A stretch of DNA of 64,000 bases from Methylomonas sp. AM2-LC (lineage in GTDB: Bacteria; Pseudomonadota; Gammaproteobacteria; Methylococcales; Methylomonadaceae). The DNA lies in the NCBI RefSeq assembly GCF_039904985.1, contig NZ_CP157005.1, positions 1,550,001 through 1,614,000 on the forward strand, read 5' to 3'. The notes below the pieces were generated by a model. The model ran no database searches. It saw only the letters and a list, made by a program, of their open reading frames with translations, and had not been told where the DNA came from. Position numbers and translations under genes: made by a program. The stretch's first letter is position 1. Each line of letters opens with the position of its first letter. Of the stretch, positions 25,867 to 34,850 are shown one piece after another.

Positions 25867-26481
25867 TTGAACAAAAAATTCATGCAAAGACTGAGTGTTG
25901 CTTTGCTATTAGTTATCTCGAGCTATGCTTATAGTCAAGGTTTATTAAAATATAATCCACCCAAAACCGGTTCGCCTATGACACTGGCGGGTGGCGGCAC
26001 GCGTAGTTTTGGAGCAAAAATCCCTATTAAAATCCTGGCCCCCAGGCACACTGGATTAACGTCTAAGTCACAGCCGGTATTATATTGGTATAGTTCACTA
26101 CCCAAACCCCAAAAACTATTGCTGACCATCACTAAAGAAGGGGATGATCAGCCTGCATTACAAGTGCATCTGGATAATGAGCCTGCCCAAGGTTTGCATA
26201 GTGTGCGGCTGGTTGACTACCGATTCTTTTTGCTTGAAGGGTCTGTTTATCGGTGGTCAGTGGCTGTTGATGATGAAGAACAGAATGCCGGTGAAGCTAT
26301 ATCAAACCAGACCTATGTTACATTACGCTACAGTTTTCCAAGTATTCCTATTGATAGTCTCGAGGAATTAGCTGCTGCGGGCTATTGGTATGATGTATTG
26401 CAGGAATTGATAGAAACGCATTCACCGCAACTGGATGATTGGCTAGCTGAAGCGGGTATTGTAGTGCCAATTTGGGAATAA
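25867..26481 (+). CDS. DUF928 family exported protein
   Basis: This 204-residue protein starts at TTG 25867, seven bases after GGAG; an ATG five codons later is less well placed. It has a signal peptide (about residues 1-24) and the DUF928 pattern PVLYWYSSLPKPQKLLLTIT, HSVRLVDYRFFLLEGSVYRW and LAAAGYWYDVLQELIE. The family's function is unknown. It is linked to the CHASE2 cyclase upstream, with which it probably shares a transcript. Confidence 0.8.
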   Translation: MNKKFMQRLSVALLLVISSYAYSQGLLKYNPPKTGSPMTLAGGGTRSFGAKIPIKILAPRHTGLTSKSQPVLYWYSSLPKPQKLLLTITKEGDDQPALQVHLDNEPAQGLHSVRLVDYRFFLLEGSVYRWSVAVDDEEQNAGEAISNQTYVTLRYSFPSIPIDSLEELAAAGYWYDVLQELIETHSPQLDDWLAEAGIVVPIWE

Positions 26482-26497
26482 AAGTTTAACTTAGACT

Positions 26498-27364
26498 GTG
26501 AAAAATCTTCGAGATCGTATTCTATATCTGACTTTATTTATTTTTGTCATTCTCAGTAATGTGGGTAATGCGGAAGATAAAAGGCTTAATTCGGTGACTG
26601 GTTTGGCATCCCTTAACACACCAATTGTCAGTGAAAGCATAGGCTCCTATACCAATGGTTGTATTAGCGGAGCTATGCCTTTACCTTTGCTTGGCAATGG
26701 CTATCAAGTCATGCGTGTTTCGCGCCAACGTTATTTTGGTCATCCTACTTTGATTGATTTCATTGAAAAACTAGGCAGTCGTGTTGTATCGTCTAAACTA
26801 GGCACCTTGTTGATTGGTGATCTGGGTCAATTCCGTGGCGGCCCCATGCTGTATGGACATCGTAGCCATCAAAATGGCCTGGATGTTGATATCTGGTTTT
26901 TATTATCCAGCCATGCCAATGAGCGAATTTTGACGAGTGATGAACGAGAAATCTGGAGCGCTGCGTCGATGGTTGATGCGCAAGCCAATGTGGTGGACTC
27001 TAAACAATGGACGCCTGCCCATGCAAAAATCCTGGAAACCGCCGCACGTCAACCTGAAGTTGATCGCATTTTTGTAAATCCCAGTATCAAGCAAGCGCTT
27101 TGTGAACAAAAATCACCTGAAACCGTGGAATGGTTGCGTAAAATTCGGCCTTGGTGGAAGCATGACGACCACTTTCACGTAAGATTGAAATGCCCAGCTA
27201 AAAATACGCTGTGTGAAAGTCAACAGGAATTACCTGCGGGAGATGGTTGTGATGCGAGTTTGAGTTGGTGGTTTACAGCAGAAGCAAAGCAAGGCGCAAG
27301 TACCTCGCCAGCAATTACGCCACCATTGCCAGCGCAATGTGAAAAACTATTGCTAGAAAAATAA
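26498..27364 (+). CDS. mepA: Penicillin-insensitive murein endopeptidase MepA
   Basis: This 288-residue periplasmic LAS-family metallopeptidase cleaves D-Ala-mDAP cross-links in peptidoglycan. It starts at GTG 26498 and has a signal segment (about residues 8-25). Zinc ligands and active-site residues lie in GPMLYGHRSHQNGLDVDIWF and WWKHDDHFHVRLKCP, and three disulfide-type Cys pairs are visible, as in the family. It follows the DUF928 gene by 16 bases. Confidence 0.93.
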   Translation: MKNLRDRILYLTLFIFVILSNVGNAEDKRLNSVTGLASLNTPIVSESIGSYTNGCISGAMPLPLLGNGYQVMRVSRQRYFGHPTLIDFIEKLGSRVVSSKLGTLLIGDLGQFRGGPMLYGHRSHQNGLDVDIWFLLSSHANERILTSDEREIWSAASMVDAQANVVDSKQWTPAHAKILETAARQPEVDRIFVNPSIKQALCEQKSPETVEWLRKIRPWWKHDDHFHVRLKCPAKNTLCESQQELPAGDGCDASLSWWFTAEAKQGASTSPAITPPLPAQCEKLLLEK

Positions 27365-27384
27365 CGCGTGGGTTTTTATACGCT

Positions 27385-27421
27385 CCTGCTGTTGCTTTCT
27401 TTGTCTAATGTCAACAGCAGG
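27385..27421. terminator. Hairpin between convergent mepA and DUF445 genes
   Basis: CCTGCTGTTG and CAACAGCAGG form a perfect ten-base stem around a 17-base loop, between converging genes. No strong U-tract follows on either strand, so factor-independent termination is likely but not certain. Confidence 0.6.
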
Positions 27422-27438
27422 CCAATGGCAATTTACTT

Positions 27439-28161
27439 TTAGCTAATTCCAAATAACAAGCCTAGCGCTCCACCGATGACGCCGCCCCACACCACTAGCC
27501 AGCCCAGATGTTCTTTAATAATGGCTTGCACCATTTCTTTAACCAATTGCGGTGTTAACTCACTTAGACGTTTGTCTATGACCGATTCAATTTTAGTGCT
27601 TAAATCTTCTCCGATTTTATGGGCATTCAAACCGTGCTGCAAAGCCAGTTTAAACTGATCTGATTCCACCATTTCCTGTAAAGTGATGCGCATTTTTTCT
27701 GTAAACGGTTCTTTAAGTGGCACTAACGCTTCTTCACCGCCCATCATTAACAACATACCGCCAAATTGCGAATTCATGATAGAACTCACTAAACCTGCAA
27801 ATATTTTGTCGTAATCTACTGCGGCAAGTAATGGCTGCATATTGAGTAACTTACCGCCTTCCTGTTCCTCTGTTTCGATAAATTGTTCAATATTTTCCAC
27901 GGTAAAAAATTGTTTCATCATCAAAGATTTAATGGATGCTTTAAATTCTTCAAAACGTTCGGGTATTACCCCCGATCCATACAAATAGGGCACTTTTTCA
28001 AATAACATATGAATGGCCAGCCAATTGGTAATCGCACCAGAAAATGCAAAATAACCTATGGACTTTAGCGTGCTAGATAACACAGGGCTGGTATAACCCA
28101 ATAAAATAATGAACACTGCTACTGCATTGGTTACAAGGCTCTTGTCGATTGAAGTCTGCAT
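27439..28161 (-). CDS. DUF445 family membrane protein
   Basis: This 240-residue protein has membrane segments at the N-terminus (about residues 9-45, including SIGYFAFSGAITNWLAIHMLF) and the C-terminus (about 220-238, VWGGVIGGALGLLFGI). In between is a long amphipathic helical region, as in DUF445 proteins. The family is of unknown function. It is a stand-alone gene converging on mepA. Confidence 0.8.
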   Translation of the reverse strand: MQTSIDKSLVTNAVAVFIILLGYTSPVLSSTLKSIGYFAFSGAITNWLAIHMLFEKVPYLYGSGVIPERFEEFKASIKSLMMKQFFTVENIEQFIETEEQEGGKLLNMQPLLAAVDYDKIFAGLVSSIMNSQFGGMLLMMGGEEALVPLKEPFTEKMRITLQEMVESDQFKLALQHGLNAHKIGEDLSTKIESVIDKRLSELTPQLVKEMVQAIIKEHLGWLVVWGGVIGGALGLLFGIS

Positions 28162-28655
28162 AAATTCTTTAAGTTGTGAAATGTGGTGGAGGATGAAATA
28201 GCTTGTTTGAATATTTCTGTGGCAGAATTGTTATAGTTTGAATAAGGTAGGCATGCTAATGTAAATTTTCAAGGGTAATTGGCTTACTTACAATAAAGAA
28301 ATTACTTTAAATGGCTATGAATTTTCATTCAATGTCGGCGCTTGATGCTAAAATATAAACATATCTATATTTATAACATCTGCCATATCCTTAAATATTA
28401 GGAAATGTTTGGCATATCGTTATTTAGTTTGAGTCTGTAATAGGGTGTGTTGCTGCTCATCAATCATACAATTGCACAGCTTGTAGGTATATAGCATTTG
28501 TAAACAATATGGAGAGCTAATTGCAACTGTAAATTTAATCATACAGTCGCCCTAACTATTCTTAATAGATATAAAATGCCAATAAGATGCCGTCCTGCTT
28601 AATTCAATCAGGACGGATATACGCTTCTTGTTAATGACTGCAGATGCCGCTAAAG
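28162..28655. other. Gene-free stretch with one strong hairpin
   Basis: AT-rich sequence with no convincing frame. CCGTCCTG (28590-28597) and CAGGACGG (28609-28616) form a perfect eight-base stem with an 11-base loop, 40 bases after the stop of the minus-strand superoxide reductase gene, and may terminate it. No U-tract follows on that strand. Confidence 0.55.
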
Positions 28656-29084
28656 TTATACTTCGGCTTTGCTTAACCAAAGATCGTGTTTGTTACATAA
28701 GCTTAATGCGTAAACAGTGCCAGAATAGTCTTTAAGCACGAATGTTGAAATAGCAGTGGAGTCTTTAGTGGGATCAAACATATGTTCTTGAAGAAATTTA
28801 TAATTTTTATCTAACAGTACATGTTTAACAATATAATGTTCGTAGCCTTTCATTTCGTGCGGAGTCACCACTTTAATGCTGGTTTCGCTGCCTGATTTAC
28901 TTATTTCAACAGACGGTAAATGCGTTGCTTCTTTGCCAGCCCAGCGACCAGGCGCTTCTTTGGTGAAGTAAATGTCTGCTGCAGGAGGAATTGGTTTTCC
29001 TGCTTCTGCCTGACTGATAACAGGAGCCAAAAGACCCGCGGCGGTGCTTGCAACACTTAAACGTATAAAATTGCGACGTTCCAT
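28656..29084 (-). CDS. Superoxide reductase (neelaredoxin/desulfoferrodoxin C-domain), exported
   Basis: This 142-residue protein carries a Tat-like leader (MERRNFIRLSVASTAAGLL) followed by a desulfoferrodoxin iron-binding domain. The expected four His and one Cys ligands of the catalytic iron are visible in EATHLPSVE, TPHEMKGYEHYIVKHV and SLCNKHDLW. It lacks the N-terminal rubredoxin-like cluster, so it is of the neelaredoxin type. Such enzymes reduce superoxide to hydrogen peroxide. Similar Tat-leader proteins are sometimes annotated only as desulfoferrodoxin-like, and activity is inferred. Confidence 0.82.
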   Translation of the reverse strand: MERRNFIRLSVASTAAGLLAPVISQAEAGKPIPPAADIYFTKEAPGRWAGKEATHLPSVEISKSGSETSIKVVTPHEMKGYEHYIVKHVLLDKNYKFLQEHMFDPTKDSTAISTFVLKDYSGTVYALSLCNKHDLWLSKAEV

Positions 29085-29369
29085 AGTAACTCCTTAAAAA
29101 AATAATGGTTTTTATTCTGGTTAAAATTAACGACTCATAATATAGTATAAATGAACTAGTAGTCCACCCATGTTGTTTTGCCCGTGACGGACTCAAAACA
29201 ATATTGGTGTAGTAATAGGAAATAATGCATTTAATGCCAATTTTTTTGATGATATTGGGCAAGTGTGGTGGTAATGCTACATTGTTAGAAAATAATGAAT
29301 TTTCCTTTTTTACGACTAAGCTTTTTGGCGATATACGCACAACTTTTAATACAATATAACTAAATTTAA

Positions 29370-29993
29370 ATGAATATTTTACATAAAGCTCATCCTTGGC
29401 ACGGCATTCCACCGGGAGAGGGTGCACCCTCTATTGTTACCGCTTTCATTGAGATTGTACCCTCGGATACTGTTAAATATGAAATAGATAAACAAAGTGG
29501 CTATTTAAAAATTGATAGACCACAAAAGTTTTCTAATATGATTCCCACGCTATATGGTTTTATTCCACGCACTTATTGCGCAGAAAAAGTCGCTGAATTT
29601 GCCGAATCAAAATCAGGGAGGCGGGTGTTGAAAGGCGATGGTGATCCTTTAGATATTTGCGTGTTAAGTGAGCGTAGCGTCACCCACGGTGATATTTTGT
29701 TACAAGCGATTCCTATCGGTGGTTTTCGCATGCTGGATGGTGGCGAAGCCGATGACAAAATTATAGCGGTCATGAAAGGTGATGAGTTCTATAGACAATG
29801 GCGCGATGTTTCAGATTGTCCAGAATCTTATATCAATCGACTAAAGCACTATTTTTTAACCTATAAACATTTACCTTCTGAAGTTAACGATTGTGAAATT
29901 ACCAATGTCTACGGACGTGAAGAAGCACATGAAGTTATTGTCCGCGCTATGGCAGATTATCATTACCATTTTGGTTGTCAGGATGTAGGTTAA
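29370..29993 (+). CDS. ppa: Soluble inorganic pyrophosphatase (family I)
   Basis: This 207-residue family I pyrophosphatase has the active-site signature GDGDPLDICVLSE (Asp-x-Asp-Pro-x-Asp), with YGFIPRTYC and the metal-binding GDEFYRQW region. It hydrolyses pyrophosphate to phosphate. At 207 residues it is somewhat longer than E. coli Ppa (176), with an N-terminal extension (HKAHPWHGIPPGEGAP) as in the eukaryote-like or Xanthomonas-type variants. A promoter in the 285-base gap is not clear. Confidence 0.9.
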   Translation: MNILHKAHPWHGIPPGEGAPSIVTAFIEIVPSDTVKYEIDKQSGYLKIDRPQKFSNMIPTLYGFIPRTYCAEKVAEFAESKSGRRVLKGDGDPLDICVLSERSVTHGDILLQAIPIGGFRMLDGGEADDKIIAVMKGDEFYRQWRDVSDCPESYINRLKHYFLTYKHLPSEVNDCEITNVYGREEAHEVIVRAMADYHYHFGCQDVG

Positions 29994-30047
29994 TTGAGAA
30001 TGAATAAACCCACTTGATAAGCGTTTTTTGGCAATGTTTATAGGTGT

Positions 30048-30083
30048 AAAACTGCTTATAGGGGATGCTTTATAAGCAGTTTT
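30048..30083. terminator. Bidirectional terminator between ppa and glycan genes
   Basis: AAAACTGCTTATA and TATAAGCAGTTTT form a perfect 13-base stem with a ten-base loop. A-rich and T-rich ends give U-tracts in both directions, between converging genes. This is a convincing intrinsic terminator. Confidence 0.85.
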
Positions 30084-30104
30084 AGCAGCCAGAAAAGGCG
30101 GGTT

Positions 30105-31286
30105 TTAAAGGCACACGATATCAGCAATGATTTTTATAATGCCTTCGTTGTTATAAAACTCGGTGAGAACTGCGCGTGCATTGGATACGATTTGTTTTCT
30201 TTCATTTTCGTGATCTAGGTAATAAGCGCATTTGTCTTCTAAATCACTAAAATCCCAGCGAATAGGTATATAAGTGATACCTGCCTGAAATATATCTGGA
30301 TTTGTTTTAATATGGCTCATATCAGGTTTTATCAATAAACAACCGCACAGTACTGCTTCAAAGTCCCTCCAGCAGATTTCACCATAACCAAACGGACTGA
30401 TATAAATTTTGCTGAATAGCATTTCTTCATAATATTTAGCTTGAGAAACGCGTTCAACTGGGGCCAATATTTGGTAACGATTTTTCATACCCTCTAGTAA
30501 GGGCGTGACATTTCGCAGTTGATACGTCCAATCCGATGGAATTGATGCGCGACACGCAATGTCATAGGGCCTTGCTGTTTCTAGGGACCGATTACTAGTC
30601 ATGTCCGACAACTCTTCGATTTTTGCATCCATCGCAATGTTATAGCCAAGAATCACTTTATTCTGATATTCAACAGGAACCGGTAAAGTATTCGGAATCA
30701 TGTTTTCAGAGAACGAAACCCCATGTAGATGATGAACATAGTCGGTTAGATTTGATTTGCCTACAAAGCTGCGCTGATATTCAGAACGGTCACTAAAAAC
30801 ATGTTTTTTAATATAAGTAGTTACATATTTTAATAGTGCAGGCCATTGCACACATAAATCATCATCGCCATCGAAATAAATGATTTTTTGGGTAGGAAAC
30901 ATATCAGAAAGACTACTAACAATACGCTCAGCTTCGCTGGGAGACTTATTAAATGATAATTTAATGCCAATAATGTCAAAAGGTGTTAGTAGTCTTTTAT
31001 GCAGTGATTGCACATCATCAATCAATAAGTTAACTGATATTAGACGTAGTTTTTTGCGTAATTTATGGCGGTGTTTTTGAAATACATTAAATTGTTGATC
31101 ACTGGTGTAATTGCCGTTATCGCATAACAGGAGTAGACGTACCGGCTTAGAGCTAGTCGGATAAGTAGTATTTTGCCATTCTTTGTTACTTTGTATTGCT
31201 AACAGCCATTCGTCATATAGATAGCGCAGCGGGTTTAATACCCTGAATTTAAATGCAGTTTTGATACGTCTTAAACGTAGATTCAT
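30105..31286 (-). CDS. Glycosyltransferase, CgeB/group 1-like
   Basis: Translation is set at the Met of MNLRLRRIKTAFKFRVLN (31286, 393 residues), since a longer frame overlaps glf. The C-terminal half (about 250-393) resembles glycosyltransferases of the CgeB/GT1 type: SKIYISPFGYGEICWRDFEA, VLCGCLLIKPDMSHIKTNPD, and a late helix. The N-terminal part has a conserved-looking IIYFDGDDDLCVQW. It follows glf by 19 bases, so it probably adds a sugar (possibly galactofuranose) to a surface glycan. The exact substrate is unknown. Confidence 0.75.
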   Translation of the reverse strand: MNLRLRRIKTAFKFRVLNPLRYLYDEWLLAIQSNKEWQNTTYPTSSKPVRLLLLCDNGNYTSDQQFNVFQKHRHKLRKKLRLISVNLLIDDVQSLHKRLLTPFDIIGIKLSFNKSPSEAERIVSSLSDMFPTQKIIYFDGDDDLCVQWPALLKYVTTYIKKHVFSDRSEYQRSFVGKSNLTDYVHHLHGVSFSENMIPNTLPVPVEYQNKVILGYNIAMDAKIEELSDMTSNRSLETARPYDIACRASIPSDWTYQLRNVTPLLEGMKNRYQILAPVERVSQAKYYEEMLFSKIYISPFGYGEICWRDFEAVLCGCLLIKPDMSHIKTNPDIFQAGITYIPIRWDFSDLEDKCAYYLDHENERKQIVSNARAVLTEFYNNEGIIKIIADIVCL

Positions 31287-31305
31287 ATAATTCTTCACAC
31301 TATTA

Positions 31306-32418
31306 TTAGCTGTGAGTTTTGATATAGTTGTCAGCAATTGCAAGTGCTTCTGTAATGGTGACATCCATATCCAAATATCGATAAGTACCCAAGCGTCCCA
31401 CGAAGGTTACGTTTGTTTCTTGTCGACATAAATCCAAGTAGTTCTGAAATTGCAGGCTGTCATTGCTCAGTCTTAGCGGATAATAAGGAATATCTCTATC
31501 GCCACAGGCACGGCTATACTCTTTGTAGCAAACAGTGTGCTCGTGGTGTTCCCAGGGAGCAAGATGTTTATGTTCAGTAATACGGGTATAAGGTATAACT
31601 TGATCGCAATAATTAATTACAGCATTACCTTGATAATCGCCTGTACTACGAATAATTTCAAAATCCAGGGTGCGATAGGCTAAACGGCCACAACAGTAGT
31701 TAAACCAAGCATCAATTGGACCACTTTGAAAGACATGATGGTAGTCTGACTTGTCAACGGATGCAAAAGAAGTGTTTAGATATACCGTAATACCGGGTAC
31801 GTCTAGCATGCGCTCCACTATATCTGTGTATCCATTACGAGGTAAACCTTGGTAACGGTCATTATAATAATTGTCGTCATAGTTAAAGCGAATGGGAATA
31901 CGTTTTAGAATGCTCGCAGGCAAGTCGCGAGGATGTAATCCCCATTGTTTTATTGTATAACCTTTAAAAAATGATTCATATAATTCCTTTCCAACAAAAC
32001 GTAACGCCTGTTCTTCGAAAGAGATTGGATTGGTAATCGAATTATCTGTTTTAGAGAGAAGGTATTGTTGTGCGGCATTTGGCCCCATCGTTTTACCAAA
32101 GAATTGATTAATGGTTAACAGGTTGATAGGTAGGCTGAAAACCTTATTATTCACAATGGCTTTTACACGGTTTGTAAACGGTACAAATTCAGCAAAACGA
32201 TTAATGAAGTCCCATGTTTGTTGATTATTGGTATGAAAAATATGCGGTCCATAACGGTGGAGCATAATTCCTGTGTCTTTATCACGTTCCGTATAGCAGT
32301 TACCGCCAATATGGCTGCGTGATTCAAAAACACTTACTTGATGACCCGCTTGGGCAAGTTGATTGGCAATGACCGCGCCTGAAAGACCTGCTCCAACAAT
32401 GGCGAGCGATTTTTCCAT
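31306..32418 (-). CDS. glf: UDP-galactopyranose mutase
   Basis: This 370-residue flavoenzyme converts UDP-galactopyranose to UDP-galactofuranose. The N-terminal FAD motif is IVGAGLSGAVIANQLAQAG, followed by the family signature SHIGGNCYTE and HRYGPHIFHTN. The C-terminal FVGRLGTYRYLDMDVTI is also typical. It pairs with the downstream glycosyltransferase, indicating a galactofuranose-containing capsule, exopolysaccharide or O-antigen. Confidence 0.95.
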   Translation of the reverse strand: MEKSLAIVGAGLSGAVIANQLAQAGHQVSVFESRSHIGGNCYTERDKDTGIMLHRYGPHIFHTNNQQTWDFINRFAEFVPFTNRVKAIVNNKVFSLPINLLTINQFFGKTMGPNAAQQYLLSKTDNSITNPISFEEQALRFVGKELYESFFKGYTIKQWGLHPRDLPASILKRIPIRFNYDDNYYNDRYQGLPRNGYTDIVERMLDVPGITVYLNTSFASVDKSDYHHVFQSGPIDAWFNYCCGRLAYRTLDFEIIRSTGDYQGNAVINYCDQVIPYTRITEHKHLAPWEHHEHTVCYKEYSRACGDRDIPYYPLRLSNDSLQFQNYLDLCRQETNVTFVGRLGTYRYLDMDVTITEALAIADNYIKTHS

Positions 32419-32986
32419 GGTGTATTAACCCGCTAGCTGAGTTGTTATTGTTAATTGATTAGGCAATTTAGATTTCAAAGTGGTCTATTGCAAGTGATTG
32501 AAGATGGAATCTTTTGTCGGTATCAACTACTAAAGCGGTTACTTACTCGAAGCTTCAAGAATTAAGAATCAATACGAAATAGATAGTCTATCAGGTGCAA
32601 TGCTGTAATACTACTGTCCTAAATTGCGCTCTAGAAGCACTAAGTGTAGTTTAAATGGTATAGTTACCAATCTCTTTTTAGATTTTTTGTGGAGCTTGGC
32701 AAATTTTTTTTGGATATTGCAATTACCTATGCGTGTCAGGTAGGGAAGTTGTGAAAAAAATCAGCGTGCTAAAATCGAAATGAGGTCGTTATAGCTTTTA
32801 TTTTTATCAATAGCAGCTACACTATTCTTAACAAATAGGTTGTAAATTGTTGATACGGTTTTAATGTCACGCTAGCAAAGTGGTATAGATAACAGGCTGA
32901 ATCAGTTAGGAAGCGTAAACCAGTCTATAATATTTATACAGATTCAGCTCGAAATAGATTCATAGTAATAATCAAGGTTGGGTGAA
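32419..32986. other. AT-rich gene-free stretch upstream of glf
   Basis: No convincing coding frame or strong hairpin was found. It separates the minus-strand glf operon from a plus-strand small gene and so probably holds promoters for both; none could be defined. Confidence 0.4.
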
Positions 32987-33304
32987 ATGAGACTTTCTAT
33001 TGATTTTGATGTTTTTTTTAATGAACGTATTGCAGATGAAATGCTTGGCAGACTTCAGGAGTGGGTTGGTTTTTCGGTCAATTTCAGTGAATATAAAGTG
33101 ATTGAATATAATAGTGGGAACTGTTCATATTTGGTTAAAATTAATACCGACTCCGCTATTGGCTCGGAAATGGAAATAGAGAAAAAAGTGATTGAAGCTT
33201 TGTGGAAAAACTTGAAAATTCCGCTGGTGGCTTATGGCAGTTACAAAGATGATTGTGTGCGCTGGGCCGCAGATAGTAATGGTATTAGTAGCGTCAGTAT
33301 TTAG
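32987..33304 (+). CDS. Hypothetical protein (105 aa), small soluble
   Basis: Start is the ATG at 32987, nine bases after AAGG, in preference to the TTG at 32978. The protein reads MRLSIDFDVFFNERIADEML and has a predicted alpha/beta composition with acidic and hydrophobic residues, no membrane segment. No known domain is recognised. It lies within the glycan cluster but is not coupled to its neighbours. Confidence 0.5.
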   Translation: MRLSIDFDVFFNERIADEMLGRLQEWVGFSVNFSEYKVIEYNSGNCSYLVKINTDSAIGSEMEIEKKVIEALWKNLKIPLVAYGSYKDDCVRWAADSNGISSVSI

Positions 33305-33411
33305 GTGTAGAGGGTTTTAATCTTGATCAGTGTTTATTAATTAAACGCTGAACGCTAGGGTTCCATCTAAGCCGATAGACTTAACTGAGGACGGCTGGGG
33401 ATTAGCAACCG

Positions 33412-34605
33412 CTATTTTAGTACAGATTCCAAGAATAAAGCCCGATCTTTATGCATTTGCCAATGTGTTTTACCTTGCATGAACCTTAGTGCATTTATGC
33501 CCATGGTGGACAGTCGATCAGGATTTTTTACTGTATCAGTGATAGCGCCACATAAACTTTCAGCATTACCTCTTTCAAATATCAATGCGTTCTCGCCGTT
33601 AACAGTAATATCCAATATGCCTGAGGTATTGCTTCCAATGATACTTAAACCTTGACTGAATGCATCGAATATAATTCTGGGTTGTTCTTCTTTTAAGTTT
33701 AAAACTAAGACTAAATCATAATTACATAGTAAATTAAAAAACTCATTGCCATACTTTACCGTAGGGCGATAAGAAACCTTTACATTGCCATAATCATTCT
33801 TTGCAAATTCTTGGCATTGCCCAAGTAAATCACCTTCGCCAATAATAGTTATATTAACAGTTACTTGAGATTTTTTTAATAAATTGATAGCATCAAATAA
33901 AACATAAACACCTTTGTCTTCAATCAAACGGGCTGGATAAACTATTTCCAGCACTTTGTTTTTACGTTGTAAATAACGGTCAGTCACTATTTCAGGTGAT
34001 AATAAATATTTTTGATCTACCCAAATGGCAGGATTAATTAAAGTTCTATCTGTTTCTGTCTTTAAAAAGAAGGTCCGGTAAAATGACTGGGTAAATATTC
34101 GGGCATCGGCTACACGCATGGCGAGTGTTAAAATTGTTTTGTAAACAAAATGCTCAATTAGCTTCCTTAAACTATTTTTTTCATGGCTATTAATCATCCA
34201 AAATGATGATTCCATCACAATAACCCATTGAAAAGAAAAAAATGGTTTAAGAAAAAAAATATAGAATGACAAAGGGAATGCCCAGCCTGCACAACCCGAA
34301 TGGGCTATTTCTGCGTGCTTTAGTGCTTGTATCACCCCCAAAGCATTGGGCAATATATTTTTAACTACACTCATTAAGCCAAAATCTTTTTTTAAGGCAT
34401 AAATATTTTTAATAGCATAATCTGATATATCGATAAGACCTTCGATATCTTCACTGTAAACCACTGGACAACAAAGTCGAAAGTCTGAAAGATACTCCAA
34501 ATGAAGTTTTAAGTCTTTTGCCCATAATTCATCACAATAGATTTTACCTGAGTGCGTCTTTATAATTGGAATACTAATAAAATTAATATATGATTTTTTT
34601 ATCAT
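33412..34605 (-). CDS. Glycosyltransferase family 4 (GT-B)
   Basis: This 397-residue protein has the GT4 C-terminal Rossmann domain: EIVYPARLIEDKGVYVLFDA, ITIIGEGDLLGQC, and the nucleotide-sugar EX7E-like region EEQPRIIFDAFSQGLSIIGS (Glu near 308; second acidic position replaced, so the motif is not canonical). The N-terminal half is hydrophobic around residues 120-160. It transfers a sugar in glycan assembly; donor and acceptor are unknown. It is divergent from the GT61 gene. Confidence 0.85.
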   Translation of the reverse strand: MIKKSYINFISIPIIKTHSGKIYCDELWAKDLKLHLEYLSDFRLCCPVVYSEDIEGLIDISDYAIKNIYALKKDFGLMSVVKNILPNALGVIQALKHAEIAHSGCAGWAFPLSFYIFFLKPFFSFQWVIVMESSFWMINSHEKNSLRKLIEHFVYKTILTLAMRVADARIFTQSFYRTFFLKTETDRTLINPAIWVDQKYLLSPEIVTDRYLQRKNKVLEIVYPARLIEDKGVYVLFDAINLLKKSQVTVNITIIGEGDLLGQCQEFAKNDYGNVKVSYRPTVKYGNEFFNLLCNYDLVLVLNLKEEQPRIIFDAFSQGLSIIGSNTSGILDITVNGENALIFERGNAESLCGAITDTVKNPDRLSTMGINALRFMQGKTHWQMHKDRALFLESVLK

Positions 34606-34850
34606 AGTATGTTAAGAATATTTGGCAAGTTAAAATCTAAAGTTAGATTAAAAATGATATATGCCTTTTAAAGAAAAATGCTGCATATTTTTGAAATGGC
34701 GCAGTTTTTCAGTAAAACGCTGAAATTAAAAGCTTATCATTGCATGGGGATAAATACAAATTGTGTATGGAAATACGCAAAAGTATGGCTAATTTTATTA
34801 GCGATATGCACGCTTATGATCTCTATTTCAGTTAGAAAATACTAGGCCAG

